Positions 10,870 to 22,563 of a stretch of DNA of 64,000 bases are shown here, piece by piece. Position numbers and translations under genes: made by a program. Source of the DNA: Megamerina dolium (taxonomy: Eukaryota; Arthropoda; Insecta; Diptera; Megamerinidae); the NCBI GenBank assembly GCA_963854835.1, contig OY978525.1, positions 108,818,917 to 108,882,916 on the forward strand. Direction: 5' to 3'. The first letter of the stretch is position 1, and each line of letters opens with the position of its first letter. The notes beneath the pieces are model-generated. The model was given only the letters and a program-made list of their open reading frames with translations. It did not search any database and had not been told where the DNA came from.

Positions 10870-11377
10870 CACGGTGCGACAATTATGTATTAAGACTGCC
10901 TCTACACAATTAAAACACGATATCTGCTAATTTTTCGATACACATATTCGAAATATTCTTCTCCTGATTCAATACACTTGTTAGATAGATCCAGCTCATT
11001 TTTCAGAATTGCCATCATCGGAATGTCATCAAAAAAGCATCCCTTCAACTTCAATTTCAGTTTTGGGAACAAAAAGAAGTCGCACGGTGCCAAATCGGGT
11101 GAATACGGCGGGTGATTCAACACACAGGCCTGATTCCAAACTAAAAATTGACGAACAATGAGTGCTGTGTGTTAAATTTCATGTTAAAATTTCAACATCA
11201 AACGAACACGTGTTTTGCAAAATGAATGTCAATAAACATTAAATGTCAACCAAATGCCATGAAATTTTGACAGTTAGTAGAAGAAGGTTGAAGATTCAAA
11301 ACGCATGTGCACACATAGATGGCGCGCTTGGTTGCTGAGATATGGTTCGAGTCTTAAAACATATTTGTCGTACCTTA
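10870..11377 (-). mobile_element. 508-bp internally deleted mariner (M1 derivative)
   Basis: Both inverted ends are present: CACGGTGCGACAATTATGTA at the left and the complement of TAAGGTACGACAAATATGTT at the right, with TA at 10868-10869 and 11378-11379. Inside are the M1 leader (minus strand, including AACTGTCAAAATTTCATGGC) joined to the last part of the transposase gene, RQFLVWNQACVLNHPPY then SPDLAPCDFFLFPKLK, ending near 10925. The first catalytic residues are deleted. It gives the family 3' end that the copy at 1086 lacks. Confidence 0.92.
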
Positions 11378-11579
11378 TATATGTGCTCCAGTACACATTT
11401 CTTCAAGTGGTTATAAAGATCGGATCGAAATGAAACTACCATGCAACATGTTTATGAAAAAAATGTTGGAATTTCAAATATTATTAATTTCTTCTGCATT
11501 ATTCGCTTGAAAAATTCGATTCATATTTTTTGAGGAGAACTTCTGAAAATGCTTTTACTTTGCAGTAAATAATGTAAAA

Positions 11580-11776
11580 TAGTTTGTAAAGTGCTTTTCA
11601 AAAAGCTTTAACCAGATCTAATGTACATATGTGCTTAACATGCGTAAGCCTAAAAGTATGCAATTATTATTCTTCTCAAAATGTATATGCGTTCATAGGT
11701 GCCTGCCGTTTATCAAAATTTTATTGCATTCTTTTAGGCATTTTAATATGCACGCATAGTTAAATATGATACAATT
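11580..11776 (+). repeat. repeat family Y, copy B, uninterrupted
   Basis: About 200 bp running from AGTTTGTAAAGTGCTTTTC to CGCATAGTTAAATATGATA. It matches both halves of copy A (5444-5553 and 8348-8431) with no gap, so it represents the pre-insertion state for the mariner and the hAT-type element there. Confidence 0.85.
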
Positions 11777-12643
11777 TTTTGTAATACTCCTTTAGTTATG
11801 CGAAAAATTGAAATTCTAATCAAATATGTTGGAATAGGATCACGAAAAATATAATTACACATGTTGACTATATGGTATTTATTTTAGGCTTACTTTAGGC
11901 TTACAAAGTAGTAAAGGTGTTGTTTGTGTGAATGATACGTGTGTTACATGGAACACGCGCCAATATCATAAAGTAACCAATACATATTGTGTGGTCTACA
12001 CGTTAATGACAAATATTTAAAATAAGCACATACAAAAATATGTTTCCATGTGACAGACCGTTGATATTCCTAAACCATCAACTTGCCACAATATACCGTC
12101 GTTGTTGTCGTCATGTTTTGTACTAGTATGTGCAGTAATTATTATGCTGAAATATTAATACAGCAAAATGACGAAAAGTGAGCATAACAAACGAAGTATT
12201 GTAGTACATATCTGTAGTGGTGATGGTGGTAATTTGTAAACGATTACTGCTGACGTCAGCAAATGAAGCAACCTATTGCAAAATATCAATCAAAGTTCTA
12301 TTGCGAGAGATAGCAAACAATATCGACACATCTAATACGAGCATATATATCATACATTCTCATATACAAAATACTTGCGTTGGCTGCAAGAGTGGCGGAA
12401 GTGTGAACGAAGTATACAATCGCAATAATTGTGGTTTTCATAATGTCACAAACACATACACACACACAGAAACTGATGAACCATGCGTAGATGCGTAAAT
12501 GAATGATTGAGTGCAATGTTAAACGGCTGACAGTACTATGGTGTTGGCAATAACATGGGTAGCAACATTCAGTACGTCAATTGCAACATGTATATATATA
12601 TACTATATATGTTTGACATACCTAAACATTTATACTGTAAATG

Positions 12644-12646
12644 GTG

Positions 12647-12669
<23 letters not shown>
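12644..12669. repeat. (GT)n microsatellite
   Basis: Thirteen or so uninterrupted GT units in AT-rich surroundings. Confidence 0.95.
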
Positions 12670-12677
<8 letters not shown>

Positions 12678-15600
12678 TGAGCACCTTTAATTGCTCAGTT
12701 TTGTTAACCGGATGCGTGTAAAATGTACGTGCACACATGTACATTTACGTATATACATAAATAGATATTCGTACGCCTATGTATATGCGCCCCTTACAAT
12801 ATGGTGTTGCTTACGTTGTATGCTGGTGTCATTGTCATTAAGTGTAAATTTATTCATAGATGCATGCATGCATAAATACATACGCTCCCATATAGATATG
12901 TACACACAATTACTGAACTCTATTGTACGCACGTATACCTGTACTTACACACGTATAGGTTTTTTGTTGTTGTTGATATACATACACGTACGTACCTGTA
13001 CCGACTGACTGGTGCTGACTTTTATTATTACCATACTGTACATACTAACGCATGTGGTTGCACTGTTGGTGTTGCTTCCGATTTTGTGTTGTTTATTTGT
13101 TGTTATATGTATATATGAACAATATGAAGTTCCTTACACCATTTTCCTGATTGTCTGCTTAATTTATTCTCATTTCATGTTTAACGCACATGTTTCGAAC
13201 CGAAACAGATAGACGCAAACGTATCCCTGTGATGGTATAGCAATTAAGGAGTTTACATGAAATTCTTATCGATACAAATGTAGATAGCTGAAAATGTCTA
13301 GTTCTAGGACAAAATTTTAAGTAATTGCAATTACAAGTTGTCACAAAAAGCTACTGCATAATGTACATGTTGAAATTATATATAGTTTACGATGTACCGC
13401 CAGCCTCATACTTTCCTTTTTTTCTCTATTTACCTATCTCTGGCAAACTGTACTCTGCTTAAAATATTATTTATCTATTGTATAACTTGAAAAATTTTAT
13501 TACAATACAATTATCAAATGATTGCCTGCTATAAACACGTAGTATACATAATAATTTCAGAAATGTTTATAAAGATCATACGAACAGCAACATGAAACAT
13601 TGTTGAGTATAATAAAGTGTAAGTATTTTGTTGACGAAAAAATAATGTTGCTATGGCTTGATAATTATTCTTATTTACTCATTTACTAATATATGTATAT
13701 AGCAATTTCAATAAATATTATTTTAGCTGCAATTTTATTTTCGAGTGAAAACTTGCATGAAATGTTGCTTAACAGCTTATTCGAATTTAAACAATTTCTC
13801 ATCCGAAATGAAGAAGTTTTTTATGGGTCACCTAACTAAAAACAATTTATTCTTTTGATACTTAATCAGTCGTATACTATTTTCTATACAATTATATAAT
13901 TATTTCGCATAATTTTAGTTGTCTCTATAGTGAGTAACAAATGCAAAACCAAATCAAATGCCATGAATCTGGTCGACCAGTACAAAAAGCATATATTTGG
14001 TAAATTCTGAGAAATTTTTTCTCATTATAGATGCAGTGCAAAATATAGTCTGTGATTTAGATGATTCCGCAGAAGAATATTCAACTGTTAATGTTCCTTT
14101 AGTGACCAAGCAACATGTTGCTTTGGTGAAATTATACAGAATTCAATAAGCAACAATTTCAGTGTTCCCATAAAATGATATGAGTGCTTGTAATACTAAG
14201 TCACATCTAATAATGATCAAATCTAATCTCACATTATATTTGGAGCTCATATATATATCATTTTGCCAGATAATATTCACCATTCTTGAGTTCTTTTTCT
14301 TGCATGAGCTCGAATACTTGATTAATAGAAGCTTTGGATGGCTTCTTTCTATTATTTGAAGCTCAGATTAGTTTTGCAAGGAGTACTGAATAGATTTCTT
14401 TACTGAGTTTACTGACATTGGAACAGCTTGGATTGGTCTAAGTGGGTTAATATGAATACCGAATAAAAGATTAGATGTTAACTAACAATATTGCTTAAAT
14501 TTGCAATAAATATTATTAAAGATTTAACAAAATTTTCAATTCAAATAACTAAAATTTCTGGTTGAAAGCTAAAAATTTTAATATAAACCGAAATTCTCTT
14601 TATCCATTGCCACAACAGAAGAGCATATCATGCATATAGTGGCCAAAAAAATAATGCATTCTCATATGAATATGTGTCTATTCTATAGAATTTTTACACA
14701 TGCATGCGTACAAATCGCATAAATATTTCATTTTTAGACGATTTCTACCAAAAACAGACTCACTTGCACACGTGCTTCTCAAAATGCCCTGAGCGGTATG
14801 TGTTGTTATTTTTTTTTTTTTTTTTTTTTTGCAGAATTTTGTTAGAATACTAAATTCCTAATGTGCAAGGTGCGTATGAACATACCCAACCCAAACATAA
14901 ATGTAGATATGTATAAAACAATAAACGAGACACAAACAGGGGGAGTGTAGAGGAGAGATAGAGTCAAGGTGTAAAAATAATCTAATTCAACATTTCTCAA
15001 AAACAGGAGCTACTCTTATATACTAAGAGCGTACCTACAAATTTTGCATAAAAAAAATTCAAAACGCGATTATGGTATAAATGTGTAAAATACTCATATG
15101 TAATTGCAGCAACTCAAATAGACAAGCTTACACAACCACGCTCACCTTTTCAAGGATATATAAAATTGCATACTACTGCAGCGACCACAAAATTATATTA
15201 ATAAAAAAAAATAAAAAAATCAACGACTCTTACACCTTGACTTACGATTATTACAAAAGCCATGCCCTCACTATAATTTTTTGCATATTTTATCACCACA
15301 ACCACAACCACACGTATTTTCATAAGTATTAGCACGCCCAAATCTTCATACTACAATATTATGTGATATGCACGTGTCATTTTTGAAATTATTTGCTTAA
15401 CGTGACTTTTTGGTTAGATAAGCGAAGAAAGGGTGCAGCTATTTATTCACATACGAATCCTTGTACGTTGCATTCGAATACTCACAATGTTTATGCACAT
15501 TTATTCTTATTCATATGCATATTTTCAGGCTTATAAAGAACTCGGTATGTAAACAGGAGTCTGAATAATTTTAGCAAACAATTTTTGAAGCATATTTTTA

Positions 15601-15887
15601 GGCGTGAGAATAAAATGAATTTTCTGTTCAGCAGGTATTATTATTCAATACAATTCTCTCCCAATCATTATTATTAATATTATTCATAAAAGAAAAGTTA
15701 CTGCATAATTGGCATCAATCATCATTATGTTCACCATATAATTTTTTCGTATTCCTATCATGCTCATATTTCTATCACTATTTTCTTACAGTCAACTTCC
15801 GTTCCGGCAATAGTTTACTTGTAGTTTCAGTTTGGCATATTGTTATAACAACTTTACTTATACAAATATCCCCTGTGCTCTCTCTTA

Positions 15888-15909
15888 CTCTCTCTCTCTC
15901 TCTCTCTCT
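15888..15909. repeat. (CT)n microsatellite
   Basis: About eleven CT units, preceded by imperfect CT sequence. Confidence 0.95.
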
Positions 15910-17389
15910 TGCTTTCTATATTTCCATTATTTTATGTTAAAGTTGCATAGTCTATTGAATATTTTTCATTTTATTTTTCTTGTCATTATTCTCACTTTTG
16001 TTTTTATTATTTTATTATATTTTTTTTCAGAGTGGTCATTAGCGTAAAATTTTTATTTCCTATGAAACGAAACTTTTATGAGTTTTTGAACAAAATTATC
16101 TCTCAGTCTCTCAGTTTCATAGTCTCCGTATCTAACTTTCTCTCACTTCAAATGTTGCCCGCGCCTATTAGGGTTGTCAATCCCCAAAACTTTTAGATTT
16201 AAAAATACAAAAAAAAAAAAAACAAAAACAAAAGAAAAACATTGATTTATTTTCTATTCCATATAATTTCGATATAACCAAATTAATTTTTTATTTACCG
16301 CAAAAAATTTCCAGTATGCCGGTATTGGCAACCTCACTAGCTATAATGTTATTGCATTTCGCAACATAACATTTCGTGAATATTTCATAAATTTTTATTT
16401 TTAATTTCATATTCATTTTCATTATTTTCTTTATGTTTTTCATTTCTCGTTTAATTATGAACTGACTGCTGTCATATAGATGGTTTATATACATGTGTCT
16501 ATATACATGAATCTGGAAACAAAACAAAAAACATTTAAATGAGTTGATGGCTATGACAAACTTTATGGATCTGTTTCAAAGCAAAACAATAAAGGAACAA
16601 GCAGTAATAATAATTTTTATTGAAATTCTGCAAATATCATTTGTAATTTGAATTATTTTAATTGACGTAATTATAAAATAAAACTAATTTCATCCATTAA
16701 TTCATATGATTGTATGCATAATATTGTGTGGCTTAAAATTATCTAATGTGACAAGCAAAATAAGTTACCGATTCTTTTTGAAATATGGGCAATAATTAAT
16801 AAACATAAAATACATATTCGTCGAATAGAGCTTTATTTGTTATCACCTTAATCAAATAAATTTAATCATCGATAATGCATACAAAATTTGTAACTATAAT
16901 TAATGATAGCCATGATTTTATGCTAATATCTTGTTTTATTCACCTACTTTTCTTTCTTAATTTAAATGACTTTTGCCATCAGAATAAACAGAGCTAGAAA
17001 TACTAGGATTATAGGCATGCCATCGAACAACTATTGAGATGGGACTAGGCTAAGTTGTTATCATTTCATCCGACTCTCGATGTTATTCTACTTAAATGGC
17101 ATTCTAACAAGAAGTGCTAATTCATTGCACATCGATATTTTGTATTCTCATTGAATATTGAAATTTTTGTTTTGCAATGGAAATACACATACCAAATGAG
17201 TCTTATATATACATGGAGAAATTTTAAATATCCAGAACGTCCATAAAAAAATTATTGAGAAAATATTAGGTCTTTCTTTTTTTAAAGAAAGTTCTAATTT
17301 TTAATTTGTTCGAGTCCCAATTTGATTTTGTTTAACCTAAAAAAAAAATATAAACGACCATCCCAACATCAAGCCAAACGTAGCAACAA

Positions 17390-17760
17390 CATCACACCAA
17401 GATCGGCATATTGTTCACTTCATCGAACAAAATCCAGGTACTTCAGTGCGTGAAGTCAAGGTTTCGGTACATTGATCCTATTCACAAGAATACTGACTGC
17501 CGAAGATGTGTGCCATTTATATTAACGTGAACCAACATGCGAATAAGTTGAATGACACAGAAAACCGCGATTGGCTTTTCTTCGAAGACAATGATCTAAA
17601 ACACAAAAGTCGTTTATGCACCGCATGGAAAGAGCGAAAAGAGATTCATCAAATGATTTGGCTGCCGCAATCATTAGGCTGAAATCTAATTGAAAATATT
17701 TGGTCCATCATCCAGGCCAGGTTCCGGGGGGAAATCCCGTCAGATATTTGAAGCAGCTCA
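17390..17760 (+). pseudogene. Tc1-like DD34E transposase relic
   Basis: Scattered but diagnostic blocks of a Tc1-family transposase. An N-terminal helix-turn-helix block reads DRHIVHFIEQNPGTSVREVK (about 17400-17460). The second catalytic region reads FFEDNDLKHKSRL (about 17579-17615), and the third reads LIENIWSII (about 17686-17710), followed by QARFRGEIPSDI. Exactly 34 positions separate the D of EDND from the E of IENIW, counting one stop codon in between, so this is DD34E. Everything between the N-terminal block and the second catalytic region, including the first aspartate, is missing. Inverted ends are not visible. Old and inactive. Confidence 0.85.
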
Positions 17761-17828
17761 GCGCTTTCATTCAACACCAATAACGAACTTTTCCACCGGA
17801 CTATGGGCAAATTTTGAATCAAAGTATG

Positions 17829-18350
17829 CCAAGCTCTCTCACGAAAGGGTCAGTTTGACCCCTGTACTGAAAAGTCTGAATAAAATGGCATTTGAGAGGT
17901 CGCTAGAGGATTATCTTGACGCATTTTTTGAAAAGTCTGAATAAAATGGCATTTGATAAGTCGCCAGAGGGATGAAATGTTCCAAAAAATTATTCGCCAG
18001 AAAATTTCACTAAGAGTATTCTCAGACAAAATCTTTATGCAAAGAACTTAAAAGTCCACGGACGACTTCATATCGCTGAACCATCACCCTCGAAAAGACC
18101 TATATGAACAAATTATAAAAGAATGCATAAAAAAGTTGCATATTTCCAGGGGGCATATTTATTTTGTTTATTTTCTCTGAACTTTCACATTCTGCGTATA
18201 AAGATTTTGCCTGAGAATACCCATAGTGAAATTTTCCGACAAATAATTTTCTAGAATATTTTAACCCTCTAGCGACTTCTCAAATGCCATTTTATTGAGA
18301 CTTTTCGAAAATTGGTCAAAATGACCCTTTCGTAGGAGTGCTAGTGGGTT
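17829..18350. repeat. foldback of TTAA-flanked 90-bp units
   Basis: The right-hand unit, 18262-18350, starts TTAACCCTCTAGCGACTTCT and ends GTGCTAGTGGGTTAA, so it has inverted ends inside TTAA, in the style of piggyBac-related miniature elements. The same unit lies inverted at 17829-17909 (sharing ACGAAAGGGTCA and TCTGAATAAAATGGCATTTG) and partly again at 17931-17971. Arms 17931-18044 and 18192-18315 are long imperfect reverse complements around a spacer of about 150 bp, so the locus can fold into a large hairpin. No coding content. Confidence 0.78.
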
Positions 18351-18881
18351 AAAATATTTTACAAAAATAATCCACGGGAAATTTTACTCTATATATCCTA
18401 ACAACATATTTTGCTCCGATATGAATTTTAACTCTTTTTTCCCACTTATTCGAAAAAAAGTCAGTCAAAAAATTGCAAATTTAATATGGCCATTAAAAAC
18501 TTAAAGATTTGGCCTGAGAATGCAAAAAATCTTTCATTCTGAGAGGGAATCATTCCACGCCCAGACAATGACCCTAAAAATGTTACATAGTGTTATTTGT
18601 TTTATTGCTAGAAAACTGATGATTAGCAAAAATAATATAATATAATATATGAGAAAGAAAAAGAAAATTCAGAATAAAAAGAAAAACATACTAATACAAA
18701 ATGCAGTTTCTTCAATATCATAAAATAATCGGAATATATTTTCTAATGTCCCTCTATTTATTCATTCGTAATTTAAGACATATTTACTATATATTGGGTG
18801 ATTGTACTGTGACTGCTAACTACTTATTATGTGATGATGGTATTGATGATGAAGATGATAATCATAATAATAATTATAGTA

Positions 18882-18911
<30 letters not shown>
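18882..18911. repeat. (GAT)n microsatellite
   Basis: Ten GAT units, preceded by imperfect GAT/AAT repeats from about 18834. Confidence 0.95.
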
Positions 18912-18913
<2 letters not shown>

Positions 18914-19160
18914 ATTGAATACCATAAAATATGCTGCAATATGTAAATGCATTCAATGCGCTTTATTAATTCGTACATTGTGCATATCAATATGAATTAA
19001 AGAAAGGAACAAACGAACAAACGAATTAACGAATGAATGACTCAATACAATAGTCATACCCACATATAAACTTTCTACGTTTCTTTGCTAGCTTTTGTAG
19101 TTTTTGTTGTTGTTGTTTTTCTCCTATTTACTTTCCTTCGATTTCATGCACTTCACATAT

Positions 19161-19183
19161 TTCATTCATTCATTCATTCATTC
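19161..19183. repeat. (CATT)n microsatellite
   Basis: Five to six CATT units. Confidence 0.93.
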
Positions 19184-19843
19184 ACCTCAAACACATACAA
19201 ACATCTGAAGGTAAATAACAGTCCTTTCTTTTAGCCATAAAATCTAAACCAGTAAAAACGCATATAAATGATATACTATTCCAATGGCTTTACAGCGGTT
19301 GTTTTATGCCATTACTTACATGCATACCGATATGTATGAATACCCCAGCATAAGTTTACATAATGAAAAGTAATTGAAAGAGCAAATATTCATATGCCGT
19401 ACATGTGAATACAATAATGATTTGACACAAAAGCAAAAAGAGAAAGTAGGTAAGCCTTTATGCGTTTTTTGGAATTACTCATGTGCGTTTGTATATGTAT
19501 TCTTTTACTATGACTAAAAAGAAAAATTTTTACTAAGTATTAACTGCTAGAATACTTTTTTTTTTACTTTAAATAAATACCATAAAGGTAAGAAATTCTA
19601 GTCGCCCATGTACAAAGTTATTATCGTTAATTTTCAAACATAATATGTACACATACTATAATCCAATAAATGCTGCTTTGCAATACCTCATAATACTTAC
19701 ATGAATTAATTCTTTGATTTAATTAGTAAAATCTTCTTCTACCAATTTACTTATTACAACCAATGCTTAGACCACGTCAAAAAGTCAGGAAAATCGAAAT
19801 AGCATATTAAATAGAGAAGATGTATTGAGAAAATGAAAATATA

Positions 19844-20946
19844 AGGTAGTAAAAAGAAATCCATTATTTGTACAATAGATGACTTTAGTGATCTCTATCT
19901 CGCGTTCTATAAGTGCGATTGGGTTACACTAGATGGCATTAGAAAGATAGGATTTCGTAAGAAATAAATTTTTCAAGCAGTTTTGTGATTGCTTGACTCA
20001 GTATTGTTTGAGCACGCATTAAAGATGGACACCAGTAAAGAAAAAATACGCCATATTTTAGAGTTTTTCATCGATAAAGGCGAAAACGCAAGCCAGACGA
20101 TTGAAAATGTGAATAATGTTTATGGTTATGATACTGTAACAGCCAATCCCGCTCAATTTTGGTTTCGTCGATTCCGTTCCGGTAATTTTGATGTCAAAGA
20201 TGCACCACGCTCTGGAAAGCCAATTATCGAAAATATCGATAAAATAATGGAAATCGTCGAATCTGACCGTCATGTAAGCACTGTTTCTATTGCCCAGGAG
20301 CGAATCGCTGTTGAAATGCAACAAAATCGATCCATTTCCGAAGCAGATGGTTACTGGTGATGAAAAGTGGGTCACTTACGACAACGTCACTCAAAAATGG
20401 TCGAAGTGGAATCGCGGTGAACCGGCGCAAACGGTGGCCAAGCCAGGATCGACGGACAGGAAGGTTTTGCTATGTGTTTTGGGGGGATTGGCAGGGAATC
20501 ATCTACTATGAGCTGCTCCCCTATGGCCAAACTCTCATTTCAGACCTGTACTGTCAACAATTGGACCGTCTGAAGGAAGCAATCGCCCAGAAGTGGCCAG
20601 CTTTGGACAATAGGAGAGGAACGGTGTTTCGTCAAGACAACGCCAGGCCACACACATCGATAGTGACAGCACCAAGTGACTACCACCCGTTGCTGTCTAT
20701 GGCGAATGATTTTGCTGGTGAAAAATTCGCCTCAAGAGAAGCCTGTGAAAATCGACTGTCCCAGTTTTTTTGCCAACGAGGGACGAGGGTTTCTATGAGA
20801 GTGGCACATTATGAAATTACCTTCAAAATGGCAACAAGTTATCGAACAAAACGGTGCATATTTGACCTAAATCGGATCAATCGAACTATGCTAAGTAAAA
20901 CCTTCAATTTAATTCAAAAATAATGGATTTCTTTTTACTAGGCATT
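19844..20946 (+). mobile_element. mariner family M2, copy 1, internally deleted
   Basis: Inverted ends share AGTAAAAAGAAATCCATTAT at left and, complemented, at right, with TA at 19842-19843 and 20947-20948. Same family as 59105-60388: the leader, from GATGGCATTAGAAA to the start codon, and the C-terminal tail match closely. At 1103 bp it is about 180 bp shorter than the other copy because of two internal deletions in the transposase gene. Confidence 0.93.
20025..20870 (+). pseudogene. mariner DD34D transposase (M2), two internal deletions
   Basis: Starts MDTSKEKIRHILEFF at the ATG at 20025 and ends with the family C-terminus QQVIEQNGAYLT at 20870. The N-terminal helix-turn-helix (FWFRRFRSGNFDVKDAPRSG) is intact. 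After SIAQ about 125 bp is lost, removing the second helix-turn-helix and the WVPHEL linker, and shifting the frame. The first catalytic block TGDEKWVTYDN is then in another frame (20290-20511), and FRQDNARPHTS is in a third (20357-20923). A second, in-frame deletion of about 60 bp joins IVTA directly to PSDYH, bringing the second and third aspartates too close for the DD34D fold. Cannot be active. Confidence 0.92.
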
Positions 20947-21721
20947 ATATCAGTAAATCTGAAATGACTTTGATCTCTTCTGAATGCATCTTGTTGGTTG
21001 GTTTATCAAAACCTTTAACATTTCACACACATTACTGCATTCATACCTTAAAGAAATTATTGGTTTTTCTTTTTGAGTGGCTACAAAAAAAATGTTTACT
21101 TCAATTTTCTACTTATGTGTTTTTTTTTTTTTTTTAATTAACAATTTTTAGCACACAGCTGTCATTAACATTTGTCTTGCTGCGCTTGGTAAGTGACAAT
21201 TTGTAAGTTTGTTATATCCGTCATTCTGTCATTCAATTGCACTTGTAACAAAGGCAACAACAACAACAACTACAACAACTACAAGAAGCTTTAAGTAAAT
21301 GCTAATTATTTCATAGAATTTCAGCAAAACAAGTAAAAGCAAATAGAAGAAATTATTGCAAGAACAAAGGCAATACCAAATGAAATTGAATGCGCTACAA
21401 AGTTGCACGGCACGGCATCAGAATAAAAAGAAAATGCATAGCAGTATAATAAAGACAACACCAAGGAAAGGACAATGATATAAAAATAAACTGAAAAGTA
21501 ATAGAATGATAGAGCAGAAAGAGAACCAACAAGGATAAAGCAAGAGTGTGTCAAGCAAATGCAAAAATGTGAGAAAGGGCTCAAGCTAAGGCTAAGTAAG
21601 ATGAGCTGTGTTGTGATGCGGTAGAAAGAAGCGTCGAGTGCAAAATAATAAATAATTTAACAAGACATGAACTGACAATAAATTTTAGTGCTGAGTGAGC
21701 ATAATAAACTGTCCAACTGGA

Positions 21722-21744
21722 TGCTGCTGCTGCTGCTGCTGCTG
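21722..21744. repeat. (TGC)n microsatellite
   Basis: Seven to eight TGC units. Confidence 0.95.
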
Positions 21745-21954
21745 TTCTTATTACATTGTCTTATTAAGGACAGTGACAGCCATGAAGTAATTCTGCTCGA
21801 ACAACACTGAATTAAGTAAGCACAAGCGTATAGAATATGTCTAGTATAAAAGTGCAACAATGATCATGGCAATGGAATGTAGAAATGTAGAAATTATTTC
21901 ACTTATTAAGTAAGTATATGTATATATCACCAATTCGCTTTTTATACGCTTCTG

Positions 21955-21982
21955 TTGGTTGGTTGGTTGGTTGTTTGGTTGG
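21955..21982. repeat. (GGTT)n microsatellite
   Basis: GGTT units with one variant (GTTT) in the middle. Confidence 0.9.
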
Positions 21983-22563
21983 CTAATGTTCATCTGCTTT
22001 CTGCGTTCTGAATCATGTGCTAAAACTGAAGAATCATAAACGAAACACAATAACAGTGGACGACCCCAAAGAGAAATAAAAGTAGTGGCAAGTGTATAGA
22101 GAAAAGGCAATAATAACAATATAAAGAGTAGTAAGCATTTACTTGCAGGCGAGACTTCTTACAGCATACAGGCATAGAAATAACGCAAACTTGCGTAATC
22201 GCATTTACATGCATTCACTTGCTCTCTCTCTCACCGTTGCGATTGCAGCAACGGTTTAATTGTTCTTTTGGGTGTAATTTGAAAAACATGGCAATAGCTG
22301 CTATAACAACGACGACGCGCTGACGACAACACACTATAATTTCATTCAATACTAACTACAATGGGACAAAATTACACAGCATACTCACATTTCGTAAAAC
22401 ATATACATACATCATTTTGAATTTAAAATGAGAAATTGTTCATTTATAATGAGAATAGTACATTTTCAAAGCAAATGTGGCACTTCGGACTTTGCATTCA
22501 TTTTGATTGATTTTTTTCTGGTTTTAAGCTTTTATTTAAGTAACAAAATGAATTTATACATTA

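Larger units (their letters stand above)
11777..17389. other. 5.6-kb AT-rich stretch, no gene seen
   Basis: Low-complexity and microsatellite-rich DNA with no TE I can recognise. Frames here are short and composed of repeats or hydrophobic low-complexity sequence. T runs followed by CAG occur near 14812-14834 and 16020-16031 and look like splice acceptors, but no exon can be attached to them. Confidence 0.5.
18351..19843. other. AT-rich stretch with microsatellites
   Basis: No gene supportable. A frame at 18701-18946 owes its poly-aspartate to the (GAT)n tract and is not taken as coding. Confidence 0.5.
20947..22563. other. AT-rich stretch with microsatellites
   Basis: No gene supportable; contains a (CAA)n tract near 21256-21290, a (TGC)n tract and a (GGTT)n tract. 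Confidence 0.5.

Noticed and set aside
18701..18946. 81-codon frame with an acidic poly-aspartate stretch
   Set aside because: The acidic part is a (GAT)n microsatellite; no homology, and the surrounding frame is low complexity.
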